From contig PWMW01000043.1 in NCBI GenBank assembly GCA_003559095.1, forward strand, positions 1 through 64,000: a stretch of 64,000 nt of DNA, read 5' to 3'. Position numbers and translations under genes: made by a program. Below are positions 1 through 8,254 of this stretch, in pieces. This DNA is from Clostridiales bacterium (GTDB lineage Bacteria; Bacillota; Limnochordia; Darwinibacteriales; B1SED10-159). Each line of letters starts with the position of its first letter. The stretch's first letter is position 1. The notes under the pieces were generated by a model. That model was given only the letters and a program-made list of their open reading frames with translations. It was not told where the DNA came from and did no database searches.

Positions 1-76
1 AAAAGGCACGGAATTCGGATGAAACAAACCTTTGAAGAAACCCATTAAAAGGGAGTTCCCACAAATTCCTTCATCC

Positions 77-210
77 GTGGAACTTACTTTTTCAAACCGG
101 AACTTACTTTTTCAAGTGACCTTCTATCTCCACTCCCTTCAATTGAAAACGTAACATCCACCCCATTCCGTCGTTAGGTGGAACTTCGTTTTGCAGGTGA
201 CCGTCTATCC
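77..210. repeat. Short direct repeats resembling an IS21-family element end
   Basis: The 17-base unit GGAACTTACTTTTTCAA occurs exactly twice, at 79-95 and 99-115. A degenerate third copy (GGAACTTCGTTTTGCAG) starts near 179. Copies two and three are each followed by a similar tail (GTGACCTTCTATC and GTGACCGTCTATC). Closely spaced repeats with a GTGGAAC-then-T-rich core are typical of the multiple transposase-binding sites at IS21-family ends. No istA or istB gene lies inside the window, so this would be a remnant or the edge of an element lying to the left. The repeats are seen directly; the IS21 assignment is inference. Confidence 0.4.
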
Positions 211-432
211 GCATGGATTCAAAATGCTGTTGCTCCGGGGCGTCGTACTGCAGTGCCACAGAACGCTACTTGGCATAAGTTTGGAACTTAATGAGGCCGA
301 ACTGCCGCCGGCGGCGGCCAAATCCTTGCGTGTGCAGGAAGGTTTTTTCTCCACGATGGAGAAATTCCATCGAAGGACCACGGAAGCGAGTCCCATGGGA
401 TTCGTTTCTTTAATGTTAGCGAGGTGACAGCG
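211..432. other. Gene-free leader upstream of degS
   Basis: No convincing gene is seen. The 78-aa plus ORF at 191-427 lacks any recognisable family and the minus ORFs are shadows. A perfect 7-bp hairpin (CGATGGA / TCCATCG, loop GAAAT) lies at 354-372, and a GC-rich palindromic run (GCCGCCGGCGGCGGC) lies near 304. The degS ribosome-binding site GAGGTGA sits at 421-427. I could not identify a clear vegetative promoter; the degS promoter may be further left or atypical. Confidence 0.4.
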
Positions 433-1617
433 GTGGTTCGTGACCTTACGCTGGAGCAGCAGTTCGAGGCCGTTCTGGAGAAAACCATGGCAGCTCTGCA
501 GGATGGCCGCCAGCAGATGTTTGCTATCAGTGAAACCGCCAGTTCTGAATACCAGCGAATTCAGTTGGCCATCGAAGAGCTGCAGTTCGACGTGCAGCGG
601 TGTCACGAGGATGTGGATGAGCTGGAATCTTTGTTCCAGAATCGGCGGCAGCGACTGTTTGAAGTCAACCAGGGGCTGGATCGATTCAGTGATGAGCAGC
701 GTCAAGAAGCCTATGAAGCAGCGGATGCGGTGCGAGAACGTTTAGCCCAAGCCCGGGAACGGGAACAGCAGCTGCGAATGCGCCGGGATGAGCTGGAGGA
801 GAGCCTCGAGCGCATCAAGGAACTGGTGGAGCGAGCCGAAGCCCTCGTCGCCCAAGTGGGAGTAGCCGTGGACTTTCTCGTGGGCAACATGGCGGGGATC
901 AACCGCCAGATGGAGGATCTACGTTTGCAGCGGCTCATGGGCCGGAAAATTATCCAAGTCCAAGAGGAAGAACGCAAACGCGTCGCGCGCGAAATCCACG
1001 ATGGACCTGCCCAGGATCTGGCCAATGTGGTCTTGAAAGCGGACTTAGCTGAGAAAATGCTGCTTCGGGATGAAGGCCCGCAGGCCGTTGCCGAACTGCA
1101 GGAGTTAAAGGAACTGATCAAGGCCAGCCTCAGGGATGTTCGTCGCATTATGTTCAATCTGCGGCCCATGGCCTTGGACGACCTTGGACTGATACCAACT
1201 CTGAAGCGATATCTCAACGAGCAGTCTTGGATTCAGACGGACTTTCATGTAACGGGCCAGGCCCGCAGGCTGCCTTCCGATGTCGAGGTGGCGTTGTTCC
1301 GCATCATCCAGGAAGCGCTGAACAACACGCGCAAACATGCAGCGGCGCAGAATGTATCGGTCCGTCTTGCCTATGACTGGCAAGCGGTGACGGCCGTTGT
1401 GGAAGATGATGGTCGGGGATTGGATCAGCGGCGTCGAACTGATGATGCAGACCAGTACGGCCTTATGAACATGCGGGAGCGGGCAGAGTGTCTCGGGGGA
1501 ACACTGCATGTTACAAGTGAGGAGCATGGCGGCACAAAGATTGAGGTGTGTTTACCGCTAGATACAGAAGGGAGAACCGGTGATGGACAAGAGCATAAAA
1601 GTTCTGATCGCGGATGA
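433..1617 (+). CDS. degS: DegS-type sensor histidine kinase
   Basis: Cytoplasmic sensor kinase of the DegS-DegU system, which in Bacillus controls the choice between motility, competence and exoenzyme production. About 394 aa, with no membrane segment. Residues ~1-170 are a long charged coiled coil, the DegS sensor region. Next comes the HisKA_3 phosphoacceptor motif REIHDGPAQDL (His near residue 188), then a HATPase_c domain with DDGRGLD and a YGLMNMRERA segment. I chose GTG 433 over GTG 424 because GAGGTGA at 421-427 is correctly spaced only for 433. It overlaps degU by about 35 bp, implying translational coupling. Assignment is firm because of the cognate regulator and the comF/flagellar context. 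Confidence 0.93.
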   Translation: MVRDLTLEQQFEAVLEKTMAALQDGRQQMFAISETASSEYQRIQLAIEELQFDVQRCHEDVDELESLFQNRRQRLFEVNQGLDRFSDEQRQEAYEAADAVRERLAQAREREQQLRMRRDELEESLERIKELVERAEALVAQVGVAVDFLVGNMAGINRQMEDLRLQRLMGRKIIQVQEEERKRVAREIHDGPAQDLANVVLKADLAEKMLLRDEGPQAVAELQELKELIKASLRDVRRIMFNLRPMALDDLGLIPTLKRYLNEQSWIQTDFHVTGQARRLPSDVEVALFRIIQEALNNTRKHAAAQNVSVRLAYDWQAVTAVVEDDGRGLDQRRRTDDADQYGLMNMRERAECLGGTLHVTSEEHGGTKIEVCLPLDTEGRTGDGQEHKSSDRG

Positions 1618-2257
1618 TCACAGCCTGCTGCGGCAGGGTTTGATGCGCCTGCTGGAACTGGAAACCACCCTCGAAGTGGTGGGGCAGGCTGCCGATGGTG
1701 AGCAGGCGCTGGAGCGCGTGGGAGCTCTGCAGCCCGATGTGGTTTTGATGGACATTAACATGCCGAAGATGAATGGAATTGAAGCCACTCGTCAGCTGCG
1801 GCGACGTTGGCCGCAGGTGCGCGTCCTAGCTTTGACCATCCACGATGACGAAGGCTATATTTCGGAAATGATCCGAGCGGGCGCCCGAGGTTTTGTGCTT
1901 AAGGATGCAGAACCCGACAATCTCTACCAAGCGATCCGGCGCGTCTTCGATGGTGAGACCTATTTTCCTTCAGAACTGATGGAGAAGGTGATGGAGCGCT
2001 ACCACCGCCTCAATACCGAATATGGACAGCAGCGGGTGGATCGCCCAGGGGAGGAACCCTTAACCCGCCGGGAACTAGAAGTACTGGAGTGCATTGTCAA
2101 AGGACTCAGCAACCGCGATATTGCCAACGCGCTGTTCATCAGTGAGAAGACCGTCAAGAATCACATTACCAGCTTGTTGCGCAAGCTTAATGTTACCGAT
2201 CGCACCCAAGCGGCTGTTTTCGCCGTCCAGCAGGGAATGGTAAAAGCCGGAAGCTGA
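1583..2257 (+). CDS. degU: DegU-type response regulator (NarL/LuxR family)
   Basis: DNA-binding partner of DegS, about 224 aa. The receiver domain (~1-120) has the acidic pair in LIADDH, the phosphoacceptor Asp in VLMDINMP (near residue 56, as in B. subtilis DegU), and the conserved Lys in VLKDAE. The C-terminal LuxR-type helix-turn-helix (~150-215) has LTRRELEVL and ISEKTVKNHI. ATG 1583 follows GAAGGGAG with good spacing; a GTG three bases earlier is the track start. The stop codon lies within the loop of a rho-independent terminator. In Bacillus, phosphorylated DegU controls exoenzymes and flagellar genes, and unphosphorylated DegU helps competence; the adjacent comF and flagellar genes fit that role. 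Confidence 0.95.
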   Translation: MDKSIKVLIADDHSLLRQGLMRLLELETTLEVVGQAADGEQALERVGALQPDVVLMDINMPKMNGIEATRQLRRRWPQVRVLALTIHDDEGYISEMIRAGARGFVLKDAEPDNLYQAIRRVFDGETYFPSELMEKVMERYHRLNTEYGQQRVDRPGEEPLTRRELEVLECIVKGLSNRDIANALFISEKTVKNHITSLLRKLNVTDRTQAAVFAVQQGMVKAGS

Positions 2258-2278
2258 TGCCGCTTCCGGCTTTTGTTT
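2246..2278 (+). terminator. Rho-independent terminator of degSU
   Basis: Perfect 9-bp stem GCCGGAAGC / GCTTCCGGC with a 7-nt loop, followed by TTTTGTTT. It overlaps the degU stop codon and lies between degU and the convergent HD-domain gene, so it ends the degSU transcript. Confidence 0.85.
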
Positions 2279-2284
2279 CTGGGC

Positions 2285-3001
2285 TTAGGTCGGCTTTGCC
2301 ACTGCGGGTTCGGCCTTTTTGTAGTGCTGGGTCTCCACGTGACCGAGAAGTTCCAAGTCATTGATGACCAAACGAAACCGTGTTCCCAAAACGGCCGCCG
2401 CTTGTTTGCACATTTCCATGCGCTTGAGGTAGATCTCAAAATAATCCATGATCTGACATATCCGCTGGTCAAAATCGATGTCCAGGGTAATGGTTCCCAG
2501 TTCTTGATCCACGAAAAGATCGGAGTCCTGAATGGCTAAATTGACGCGGTCATGGATATTGGCGGGACCCTCATGCTGGCGGTGAACTCGCGTCCTGTGA
2601 GCATCGCTCTTGTCGGCGAGGATCAAAGCTGCCGTCAGCGGGCTGATGGGCTCGCCGATCTCTTCTTCATGGTTGGCGATAGCTGTTGTAATGGTAGTAA
2701 CTTCCTCGATGTCCATCCCCATCTGCCGCAGTTCGTTGAACACGATATTGGCCCCCGTTACACCGTGGTGCTTGCGGTTATGCATATTGCCGATATCGTG
2801 GAGAAAGCCGGCAATGGCACCAAGCTCCACCATGCGTTCTGAGAAGCCCAGATCATGCAGGATCTGCTTGGTCTTGTGCGACACATACGTTACATGGCGC
2901 ATGCCGTGTTCCGTGTAACCGCGGGCACGCAGATATTCGTTAGCTTTGCCGACCATAATGTTGATGTTGTGGTTGCTGCGCACGTCCTGGAGTGTTATCA
3001 T
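2285..3001 (-). CDS. HD-domain phosphohydrolase
   Basis: Predicted metal-dependent phosphohydrolase of the HD superfamily, 238 aa. The metal ligands are visible: a first His in GMRHVTYV (H36), the HD doublet in FLHDIGN (H68, D69), a further His in IANHEEE and an Asp in LADKSDAH. The central ~40-150 region is the HD fold. The C-terminal part is more variable and ends in an Ala/Pro-rich tail. It is a stand-alone HD protein with no GGDEF, EAL or RelA domain, so the substrate (nucleotide, cyclic nucleotide or other) cannot be told. A strong ribosome-binding site (GAGGAGAG) and a promoter lie upstream on the minus strand. It is convergent with degU. Confidence 0.8.
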   Translation of the reverse strand: MITLQDVRSNHNINIMVGKANEYLRARGYTEHGMRHVTYVSHKTKQILHDLGFSERMVELGAIAGFLHDIGNMHNRKHHGVTGANIVFNELRQMGMDIEEVTTITTAIANHEEEIGEPISPLTAALILADKSDAHRTRVHRQHEGPANIHDRVNLAIQDSDLFVDQELGTITLDIDFDQRICQIMDYFEIYLKRMEMCKQAAAVLGTRFRLVINDLELLGHVETQHYKKAEPAVAKPT

Positions 3002-3049
3002 ACACGATCTCTCCTCGCGATGGTATCCAAGCTTCCGTGATGTCCATTA

Positions 3050-3078
3050 AGTATACCGAAAAACGACTCTTCTGTCTA
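3050..3078 (-). promoter_or_regulatory. Sigma-A promoter of the HD-domain gene
   Basis: Read on the minus strand: TAGACA, a 17-bp spacer, then TATACT, ending about 49 bp upstream of the HD-domain start codon. Both hexamers match consensus at five of six positions and the spacing is ideal. Confidence 0.65.
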
Positions 3079-3147
3079 TCTTGTGATAACAGCCACCAAC
3101 CCGCAAAAGAAAACGGAATAGTGCGAATACTATGGCAAAAAGGAGCT

Positions 3148-4812
3148 GTGAATTTGTTAGGATTTCACGTTCTGGAAGCCATGGACGATCAAGAGCCCCG
3201 CCTGGGGCTGGCTCGGTTGTCATCATGGTCCAGCTATCCCAATGACCATCGCACTTGGCGTATTGTGACGCCACCACTGCCCATGGACGAAGCCATGGTT
3301 CAACTACGGGCTATGCAAAGAGTACCAAGGAAAGTGTCCCGATGGCTCAATAGCCTGCGGTGGATCACTGCCAGAAAGGATCAGATAGGCGTTCTCCCAG
3401 TTCGAGAAGGTTCTGCTGAGGCACTGCTGCCCTTGGTTCAGCATGTGCAGACGTTTTTGGCCGGGCGCAGTGTCAGCGACCAGCAGGTGGTTCAAATTCT
3501 GCGGCAGCAGGGCGTATGGCCTGCTGCCGCAGATGCTGTTTTGGACTATGGGTCCATGCACGGATACTGGGCTGTTTCTGAAGGGGTGCGCTGCCTGGCA
3601 CCGCAGACTTGGCTCTGCCAGCGCTGTGGCAGCGGATACATTCGTCCAGTACCCTGCCCCCGCTGCGGTCGTTCGCACTGCCCAATGTGTTTGGAGTGCC
3701 AACAGCTGGGAATGATCCGCGGTTGTACGAGGTTGCTGCAGCGCCCGCATCCACTGGGGCCACCGTTGGATGCCGTGGTGAACTTGGAGTTTCCTCTAAC
3801 AGAAGCACAGGCCCGGGCATCCCAGTTCTTGGTTAATTTCTTGGATACGCCGGATGCAAAGGCTATGGTGTGGGCCGCCTGCGGGGCGGGGAAGACCGAA
3901 ACAGTGTTTGCTGCCATGGCGGAGGTGCTGCGTCGCGGCGGCAGTGTACTATTCGCCATTCCCCGGCGTGATGTGGTCATAGAACTTCAGGACCGATTGG
4001 CAAAGGCGTTTCCCACCGTTGAGCAGTTGGTCTTATACGGTGGTCAGCCGTGGCAGGCAACAGCGCCCCTAACAGCAGCCACCACCCATCAAGTTCTGCG
4101 GTTTTATCGTCGGTTCGACTTGGTTGTCTTGGATGAAGTGGATGCCTTTCCCTATCATGGCAGCCAGATGCTGCGTCACGGCATGGAGCGGGCCCGCAAA
4201 GACGGTGGCAAATGGATCGAGATGACAGCTACCCCCGTCGTGTGGCCGGTCAAATGTCCCAGTATCACAATCCCCGCCAGATACCATGGCCATCCACTTC
4301 CGCTGCCCAAGCACTTACCCTGGAAGGTAGGGGCATCCGTGGACGCAGGGTTTCATCTTCCCGCCGAATTGGCGGCCTGTCTCCAGGGCGAACAGCCGTG
4401 GCTAGTATTTGTGCCCACCAGACAACTGTGTCAGCCTGTGGCAGCGTGGCTACAGCAGAATGTGGGCGTGACGACAGGGTACTGTCATTCCCGCAGTGAC
4501 CAGCGGCAGCAGGTGCTGCAGCAGCTCCGCCAAGGTCAACTGCGCTGTTTGGTCACAACCACGGTTTTGGAACGTGGTGTTACCATAGCCAATGTCCAGG
4601 TGGGCGTTCTCTGGGCAGATCATCCCGTATTCTCCAGCCGCTCGTTAACACAAATGGCCGGCCGCGTGGGACGCAAAACGCACGCTGCCAGCGGTTGGGT
4701 ATTCTTCGCTGCCAGAACCATAAGTCAAGCGATGCGAAGCTCCTTGCAGGATATTGAATACTTGAATCGACAGGCAGCTCGGGCGGGACTACTGCATGGA
4801 GGTATCCTATGA
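3148..4812 (+). CDS. comFA: ComFA-like DNA helicase/translocase
   Basis: ATP-dependent DNA translocase of the competence DNA-uptake apparatus, about 554 aa, acting on the inner face of the membrane. An N-terminal region is followed by a four-cysteine zinc motif (CQRCG...CPRCG, with a further CPMC pair). The superfamily 2 helicase core has Walker A GAGKTE (near 246), LDEVD (near 328) and a TATP motif, then a helicase C domain ending in a GRVGRK motif. GTG 3148 is chosen because AAAAAGGAG precedes it closely; the ORF track began 52 codons too early, overlapping the HD gene promoter. ATGA overlap with comFC. comFB, present in B. subtilis, is missing between them. Confidence 0.9.
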   Translation: MNLLGFHVLEAMDDQEPRLGLARLSSWSSYPNDHRTWRIVTPPLPMDEAMVQLRAMQRVPRKVSRWLNSLRWITARKDQIGVLPVREGSAEALLPLVQHVQTFLAGRSVSDQQVVQILRQQGVWPAAADAVLDYGSMHGYWAVSEGVRCLAPQTWLCQRCGSGYIRPVPCPRCGRSHCPMCLECQQLGMIRGCTRLLQRPHPLGPPLDAVVNLEFPLTEAQARASQFLVNFLDTPDAKAMVWAACGAGKTETVFAAMAEVLRRGGSVLFAIPRRDVVIELQDRLAKAFPTVEQLVLYGGQPWQATAPLTAATTHQVLRFYRRFDLVVLDEVDAFPYHGSQMLRHGMERARKDGGKWIEMTATPVVWPVKCPSITIPARYHGHPLPLPKHLPWKVGASVDAGFHLPAELAACLQGEQPWLVFVPTRQLCQPVAAWLQQNVGVTTGYCHSRSDQRQQVLQQLRQGQLRCLVTTTVLERGVTIANVQVGVLWADHPVFSSRSLTQMAGRVGRKTHAASGWVFFAARTISQAMRSSLQDIEYLNRQAARAGLLHGGIL

Positions 4813-5474
4813 TGAAGTTTTCCCATTGGCTCCAAGCGCTAGAAGCCTTCTGGCTGGGTGAACCTCAGGTATGTCCGGTGTGCCAGCAGCGTTCCAGAGT
4901 AGAAGGTCTGCCAGGCTGCGAATCCTGTGTTGCTGGCATACCCCTGGGATGGCACGCCATTGCGGATACTCCGTATCCTTGTTTTTGCCTCAGCCCGTAC
5001 TCTGGGCGAATGAAAGAGTTGATCGCCGATATCAAGTACCACGGCGCTGTGGAGACAGCTTTCTTCTGCGGCGCCCTGCTGGGCATTGCCGCCAAACAGG
5101 CGCCTGCCTTGGTAGGTACCAAAGCTCTCATCCCCCTGCCCCTTCACCCGGAACGGGAATCGGCGCGGGGATTCAACCAAAGCCGCTTACTTGCCGATGG
5201 TATACACGAGTGGTGGCGGCCGGCCGTATGGGATGTCATGGTCCGGCTGAAAAAGACGGAGTCCCAGTCAGAACTGAGCCTGCGGCAGCGCCGCAGTAAT
5301 GTGCGGGGAGCCTTTGCTCTAAGGCAGGGAAATGTGGTTCGTGGGAGAAGGATAGTATTGATCGACGATATTCTCACCACAGGAGCGACATTTGCCGAGG
5401 CTGCAGGGGTGATTGCTGCCCATGGCGGTTATCCGCAGGGCTTGTTCTTGGCCAGTGGCCGTGTTCACCGCTGA
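4809..5474 (+). CDS. comFC: ComFC-type phosphoribosyltransferase-fold protein
   Basis: Competence protein of the ComF/GntX family, about 221 aa. It has an N-terminal four-cysteine zinc finger (CPVC...CESC, residues ~22-40) and a C-terminal type I phosphoribosyltransferase fold with the PRPP-loop motif VLIDDILTTGAT (near 180). ComFC works with ComFA in handling incoming single-stranded DNA; no phosphoribosyl transfer reaction is established for the family. ATG 4809 overlaps the comFA stop as ATGA; ATG 4812 is equally possible. Same operon as comFA, leading into yvyF and the flagellar genes. Confidence 0.9.
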   Translation: MMKFSHWLQALEAFWLGEPQVCPVCQQRSRVEGLPGCESCVAGIPLGWHAIADTPYPCFCLSPYSGRMKELIADIKYHGAVETAFFCGALLGIAAKQAPALVGTKALIPLPLHPERESARGFNQSRLLADGIHEWWRPAVWDVMVRLKKTESQSELSLRQRRSNVRGAFALRQGNVVRGRRIVLIDDILTTGATFAEAAGVIAAHGGYPQGLFLASGRVHR

Positions 5475-5496
5475 ATCTTCCCGAGGAGAGGGTCGT

Positions 5497-5889
5497 ATGC
5501 TGCGGAACTGTAAGGAATGTGGAAAGGTGTTTTCTCACCCCAGTCAGACGCTGTGCGCTCACTGTTCGAAAGTGCGCAGCGAAGAGTTTATTAAAGTCAA
5601 GGATTACCTGCAGAGTTATCCCAATGCGCCGTTGGGTGAAGTGGCTTCTGCCACAGAAGTGAGCATCGAATCCATTGAAGAGTTTATCCGCCAAGGTCGT
5701 CTGACGGTGATTCCCAAGGGAGCGAACGTGACCTGCGCTGTGTGTGGCAAGGCCGTACCATATGGGCGAGTATGCGCAGCCTGTCGCGGCGATCTCAAGG
5801 GCAAGGAGCCCATTGAGCAGGTGCGTAACGATAAAGAGTCTGCCAAATCGCGCCTGCATACCATGGACACCCTGCGCCGACGTTACTGA
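5497..5889 (+). CDS. yvyF: YvyF-like flagellar operon protein (zinc ribbon)
   Basis: Small protein, 130 aa, with two CxxC pairs at the N terminus (CKECGK, CAHCSK), a central helix-turn-helix-like stretch around EVSIESIEEFI, and a second zinc ribbon (CAVCGK...CAAC, ~85-105). This matches the flagellar operon protein family found between comFC and flgM in Bacillota. The biochemical role is unknown; a regulatory role is plausible from the HTH-like middle. ATG 5497 follows GAGGAGAGG; the track start at 5413 lies inside comFC and is rejected. Confidence 0.8.
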   Translation: MLRNCKECGKVFSHPSQTLCAHCSKVRSEEFIKVKDYLQSYPNAPLGEVASATEVSIESIEEFIRQGRLTVIPKGANVTCAVCGKAVPYGRVCAACRGDLKGKEPIEQVRNDKESAKSRLHTMDTLRRRY

Positions 5890-5934
5890 GTGCTCCAGCA
5901 AAACGTGGGCCCGACAAGTTTTTATGGTGAAAAC

Positions 5935-5962
5935 TAAAGATCCAGGCGAGAATGGACGATAG
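5935..5962 (+). promoter_or_regulatory. Candidate sigma-D (sigma-28) promoter before flgM
   Basis: TAAA, 16 bases, then GACGATAG, which matches the GCCGATAA element at six of eight positions. It lies just upstream of the flgM ribosome-binding site AAGGAGG (5971-5977). The leader would be very short. Position is as expected for class III flagellar control, but the -35 half is short and the call is tentative. Confidence 0.4.
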
Positions 5963-5985
5963 AAGAATAGAAGGAGGCGTCTTGG

Positions 5986-6261
5986 ATGAAAATTAACAAC
6001 CATCCGATTTCGCGAGCCGCCCGGATTTACCAACAACAACGGTTGCAGGAGAAGACCGAAGTCGAAGCTGCGGCCAAAGTGGGGAAGGATAAGGTGACCT
6101 TATCCACGGCCGGTCGCGAAATGCAGTCACTGATGCAGAAAGTGCAGAATACGCCGGATATCCGCCCGGAAGTGGAGGCACTCAAAGAGGCCGTGAAGTC
6201 TGGAACGTACGACGTGTCGGGCGAAAAGATTGCCGCTTCGATTCTGAAAAAACTGGAGTAG
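5986..6261 (+). CDS. flgM: Anti-sigma-28 factor FlgM
   Basis: Negative regulator of flagellin synthesis, 91 aa. It binds the flagellar sigma factor until the hook-basal body is complete, then is exported or inactivated. The N-terminal half is polar and probably disordered. The C-terminal half carries the sigma-binding pattern: VTLSTAGREMQ, then a helix, then IRPEVEALKEAVKSGTY and a final ISGEKIAASIL-like helix. Strong ribosome-binding site AAGGAGG. First of a tight run flgM-flgN-flgK-flgL. Confidence 0.93.
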   Translation: MKINNHPISRAARIYQQQRLQEKTEVEAAAKVGKDKVTLSTAGREMQSLMQKVQNTPDIRPEVEALKEAVKSGTYDVSGEKIAASILKKLE

Positions 6262-6268
6262 ATAGTCT

Positions 6269-6721
6269 ATGGAGGCCCATGAGGCATTATTGGAAACGTT
6301 GGAAAGGGAACTGCGGTGTGTTGACCGCTTATTAGGGTTGGGTCGGCAAAAGCAGGAGCGGCTGGATGATCATGAACAACTAGCTTTGATCACAGCCCAA
6401 GAAGATGCGATCCTTCAGCGTCTCCAGCAGGCGGAAACCCAGCGACAGACGCTCTTTGATGTCATCGCTCCCGGCAGGACACTGCGGGCATGGCTGGCCG
6501 ACGAGGGCGAACTGCAGATGAAATTCGCTCCTGTCGTGGAGCGGCTGGCCAGTGCGTTCGTGGAACTGCGGGCCGTCAATGACACGAACACACAACTGAT
6601 CGCCGAATCACTGGCATATGTCCGTTTTTCGCTGAACCTGTTAAACCACAGCGGACCCACGGTGTACGGGCGCAGTGGACACAAAGATGTGAGTCATTCT
6701 CTTTTTAATCGGAAGGTGTAG
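6269..6721 (+). CDS. flgN: FlgN-family flagellar export chaperone
   Basis: Predicted cytoplasmic export chaperone, 150 aa, almost entirely alpha-helical, which keeps the hook-filament junction proteins FlgK and FlgL export-ready. The sequence is a long heptad-rich helix (LETLERELRCVDRLLGLGRQ) followed by QEDAIL and a second helical hairpin, and it ends in a basic, Gly/Ser-rich tail. Family identity rests on length, helical pattern and position immediately between flgM and flgK. Confidence 0.85.
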   Translation: MEAHEALLETLERELRCVDRLLGLGRQKQERLDDHEQLALITAQEDAILQRLQQAETQRQTLFDVIAPGRTLRAWLADEGELQMKFAPVVERLASAFVELRAVNDTNTQLIAESLAYVRFSLNLLNHSGPTVYGRSGHKDVSHSLFNRKV

Positions 6722-6724
6722 TCT

Positions 6725-8197
6725 ATGCGAACCACGTTTTCTGGGATTGAAATCGCTCGGCGCGCTGTCACTGCCCAGCAGCGTTCCTTGGATACGGTAG
6801 GTCACAACGTGGCCAATGTGAATACACCTGGCTATTCACGGCAGCGGGCTATCCACACAGCCGCTAACCCCTTCCCGATGCCGTCATTAGCTCATACTCC
6901 CAGCAGTGGTCAGATGGGCGTGGGAGTGAAAGTGGCAGAGGTTGTCCAAATGCGAGATGCCTTTGCGGAGACGCGCCTGCGGCAGGAACTGCATAACTTG
7001 GGATATTGGGAGCGCCTCGAGGGCGGTCTCTCCCAAGTGGAACGGATTTTCAACGAGCCATCGGAGAACGGCATTGACAATGCTTTGGACATGTACTGGA
7101 ACTCCCTGCAGGACTTGAGCCAGAACCCAGAAGACGAGGCCGTGCGCAATGTGGTGGTGCAGCGGGCAGAGGTCCTCACCGAAACCATTCGCTATACCTA
7201 TCGTCGGCTGCATGACCTGCGCAGTGACACGAACCATGATGTGGCCATCAAGGTGGATGCCATCAACGCAGCTGCATCCCAGATCGCGGCGCTCAACGGC
7301 CAGATCGCTAGGATTGCGGCCACGGGCAATAACCCCAACGATCTCCTGGACAAGCGAACACTGTTGCTCGAAGAGCTTTCCTCGCTTGTGGACATTGGCA
7401 TCGTAACTGATGCAAGGCAGATGGTAGATGTTACCATCGGTGGTGTAAGTCTTGTGAACGGGTCGGACACTCGCCGGCTGGTGGCCGAACCAACCGTCGT
7501 CAGCGGCGATGGCGTCAATGGCTCCTATACCCGCAACGAAATCCTTTGGGCATCAGCGTCCGGAACGTGGAAAGCTGAGATCCAAGGTGGCGAAATCGGT
7601 GGTATGCTGGAATTTCGCGACCAACGACTGGAAGGATATATGTCCCAGTTGAACCAGTGGGCAGCGTCACTGCTGGAGTCGGTGAATGAACGCCATGCTG
7701 AGGGGTATCCCCATCCAGACGCACCGGAAGGCGACCTGCCGTTTTTCGTGACGCACCCCGCTGCTGGCGCTTCCGCGGATCATGAAACAGCCCGCAACAT
7801 TCGACTCAACCCGGATCTAGCCGCCAATGTCTGGCGTATGCAGGCGTCTGATGTGCCTGGTGTGGTGGGCAATGGCGGCAACGCACTGCACATGGCCCAA
7901 CTAAGATACGAGCGTTTTGCCGATGGGTCCGAATCCACCTTGGCCGAAAGTTTTAATGCCTTGATATCTGGCCTGGGCGTGCGCACCCAGGAAGCCAAGC
8001 AAATGGTGGAGACGGAAGAGGTCTTGGTGAATCACCTGCAAAACTTGAAAGAGGCCACGTCCGGGGTGAACTTGGACGAAGAAATGGCTGATATGATACG
8101 ATTTCAGCACTCGTACAATGCCGCGGCCCGCCTGATGACAGCCATGGACGAGGCCTTGGATGTTATTATTAATCGCTTGGGATTGGTCGGCCGTTGA
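6725..8197 (+). CDS. flgK: Flagellar hook-associated protein 1 FlgK
   Basis: Hook-filament junction protein, 490 aa, exported through the flagellar type III apparatus. The N-terminal motif (residues ~1-40) has IARRAVTAQQRSLDTVGHN and NVNTPGYSRQ, diagnostic of rod/hook/junction axial proteins. The C-terminal helix contains SGVNLDEEMADMIRFQHSYNAAARLMT. The middle is the variable FlgK domain. Ribosome-binding site GGAAGGTG. Followed by flgL after 57 bp. Confidence 0.96.
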   Translation: MRTTFSGIEIARRAVTAQQRSLDTVGHNVANVNTPGYSRQRAIHTAANPFPMPSLAHTPSSGQMGVGVKVAEVVQMRDAFAETRLRQELHNLGYWERLEGGLSQVERIFNEPSENGIDNALDMYWNSLQDLSQNPEDEAVRNVVVQRAEVLTETIRYTYRRLHDLRSDTNHDVAIKVDAINAAASQIAALNGQIARIAATGNNPNDLLDKRTLLLEELSSLVDIGIVTDARQMVDVTIGGVSLVNGSDTRRLVAEPTVVSGDGVNGSYTRNEILWASASGTWKAEIQGGEIGGMLEFRDQRLEGYMSQLNQWAASLLESVNERHAEGYPHPDAPEGDLPFFVTHPAAGASADHETARNIRLNPDLAANVWRMQASDVPGVVGNGGNALHMAQLRYERFADGSESTLAESFNALISGLGVRTQEAKQMVETEEVLVNHLQNLKEATSGVNLDEEMADMIRFQHSYNAAARLMTAMDEALDVIINRLGLVGR

Positions 8198-8254
8198 TGA
8201 ACCAAGCAATGCAGATCGTGCCACGCAATGATCCTGGGGAAAGGAGTGCGGCCC

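Noticed and set aside
191-427. 78-aa ORF before degS
   Set aside because: No ribosome-binding site or family. It ends at the degS start region and overlaps the repeat area.
2992-3147. N-terminal extension of comFA in the ORF track
   Set aside because: It overlaps the promoter and start of the minus-strand HD gene and lacks a ribosome-binding site, whereas GTG 3148 has a strong one.
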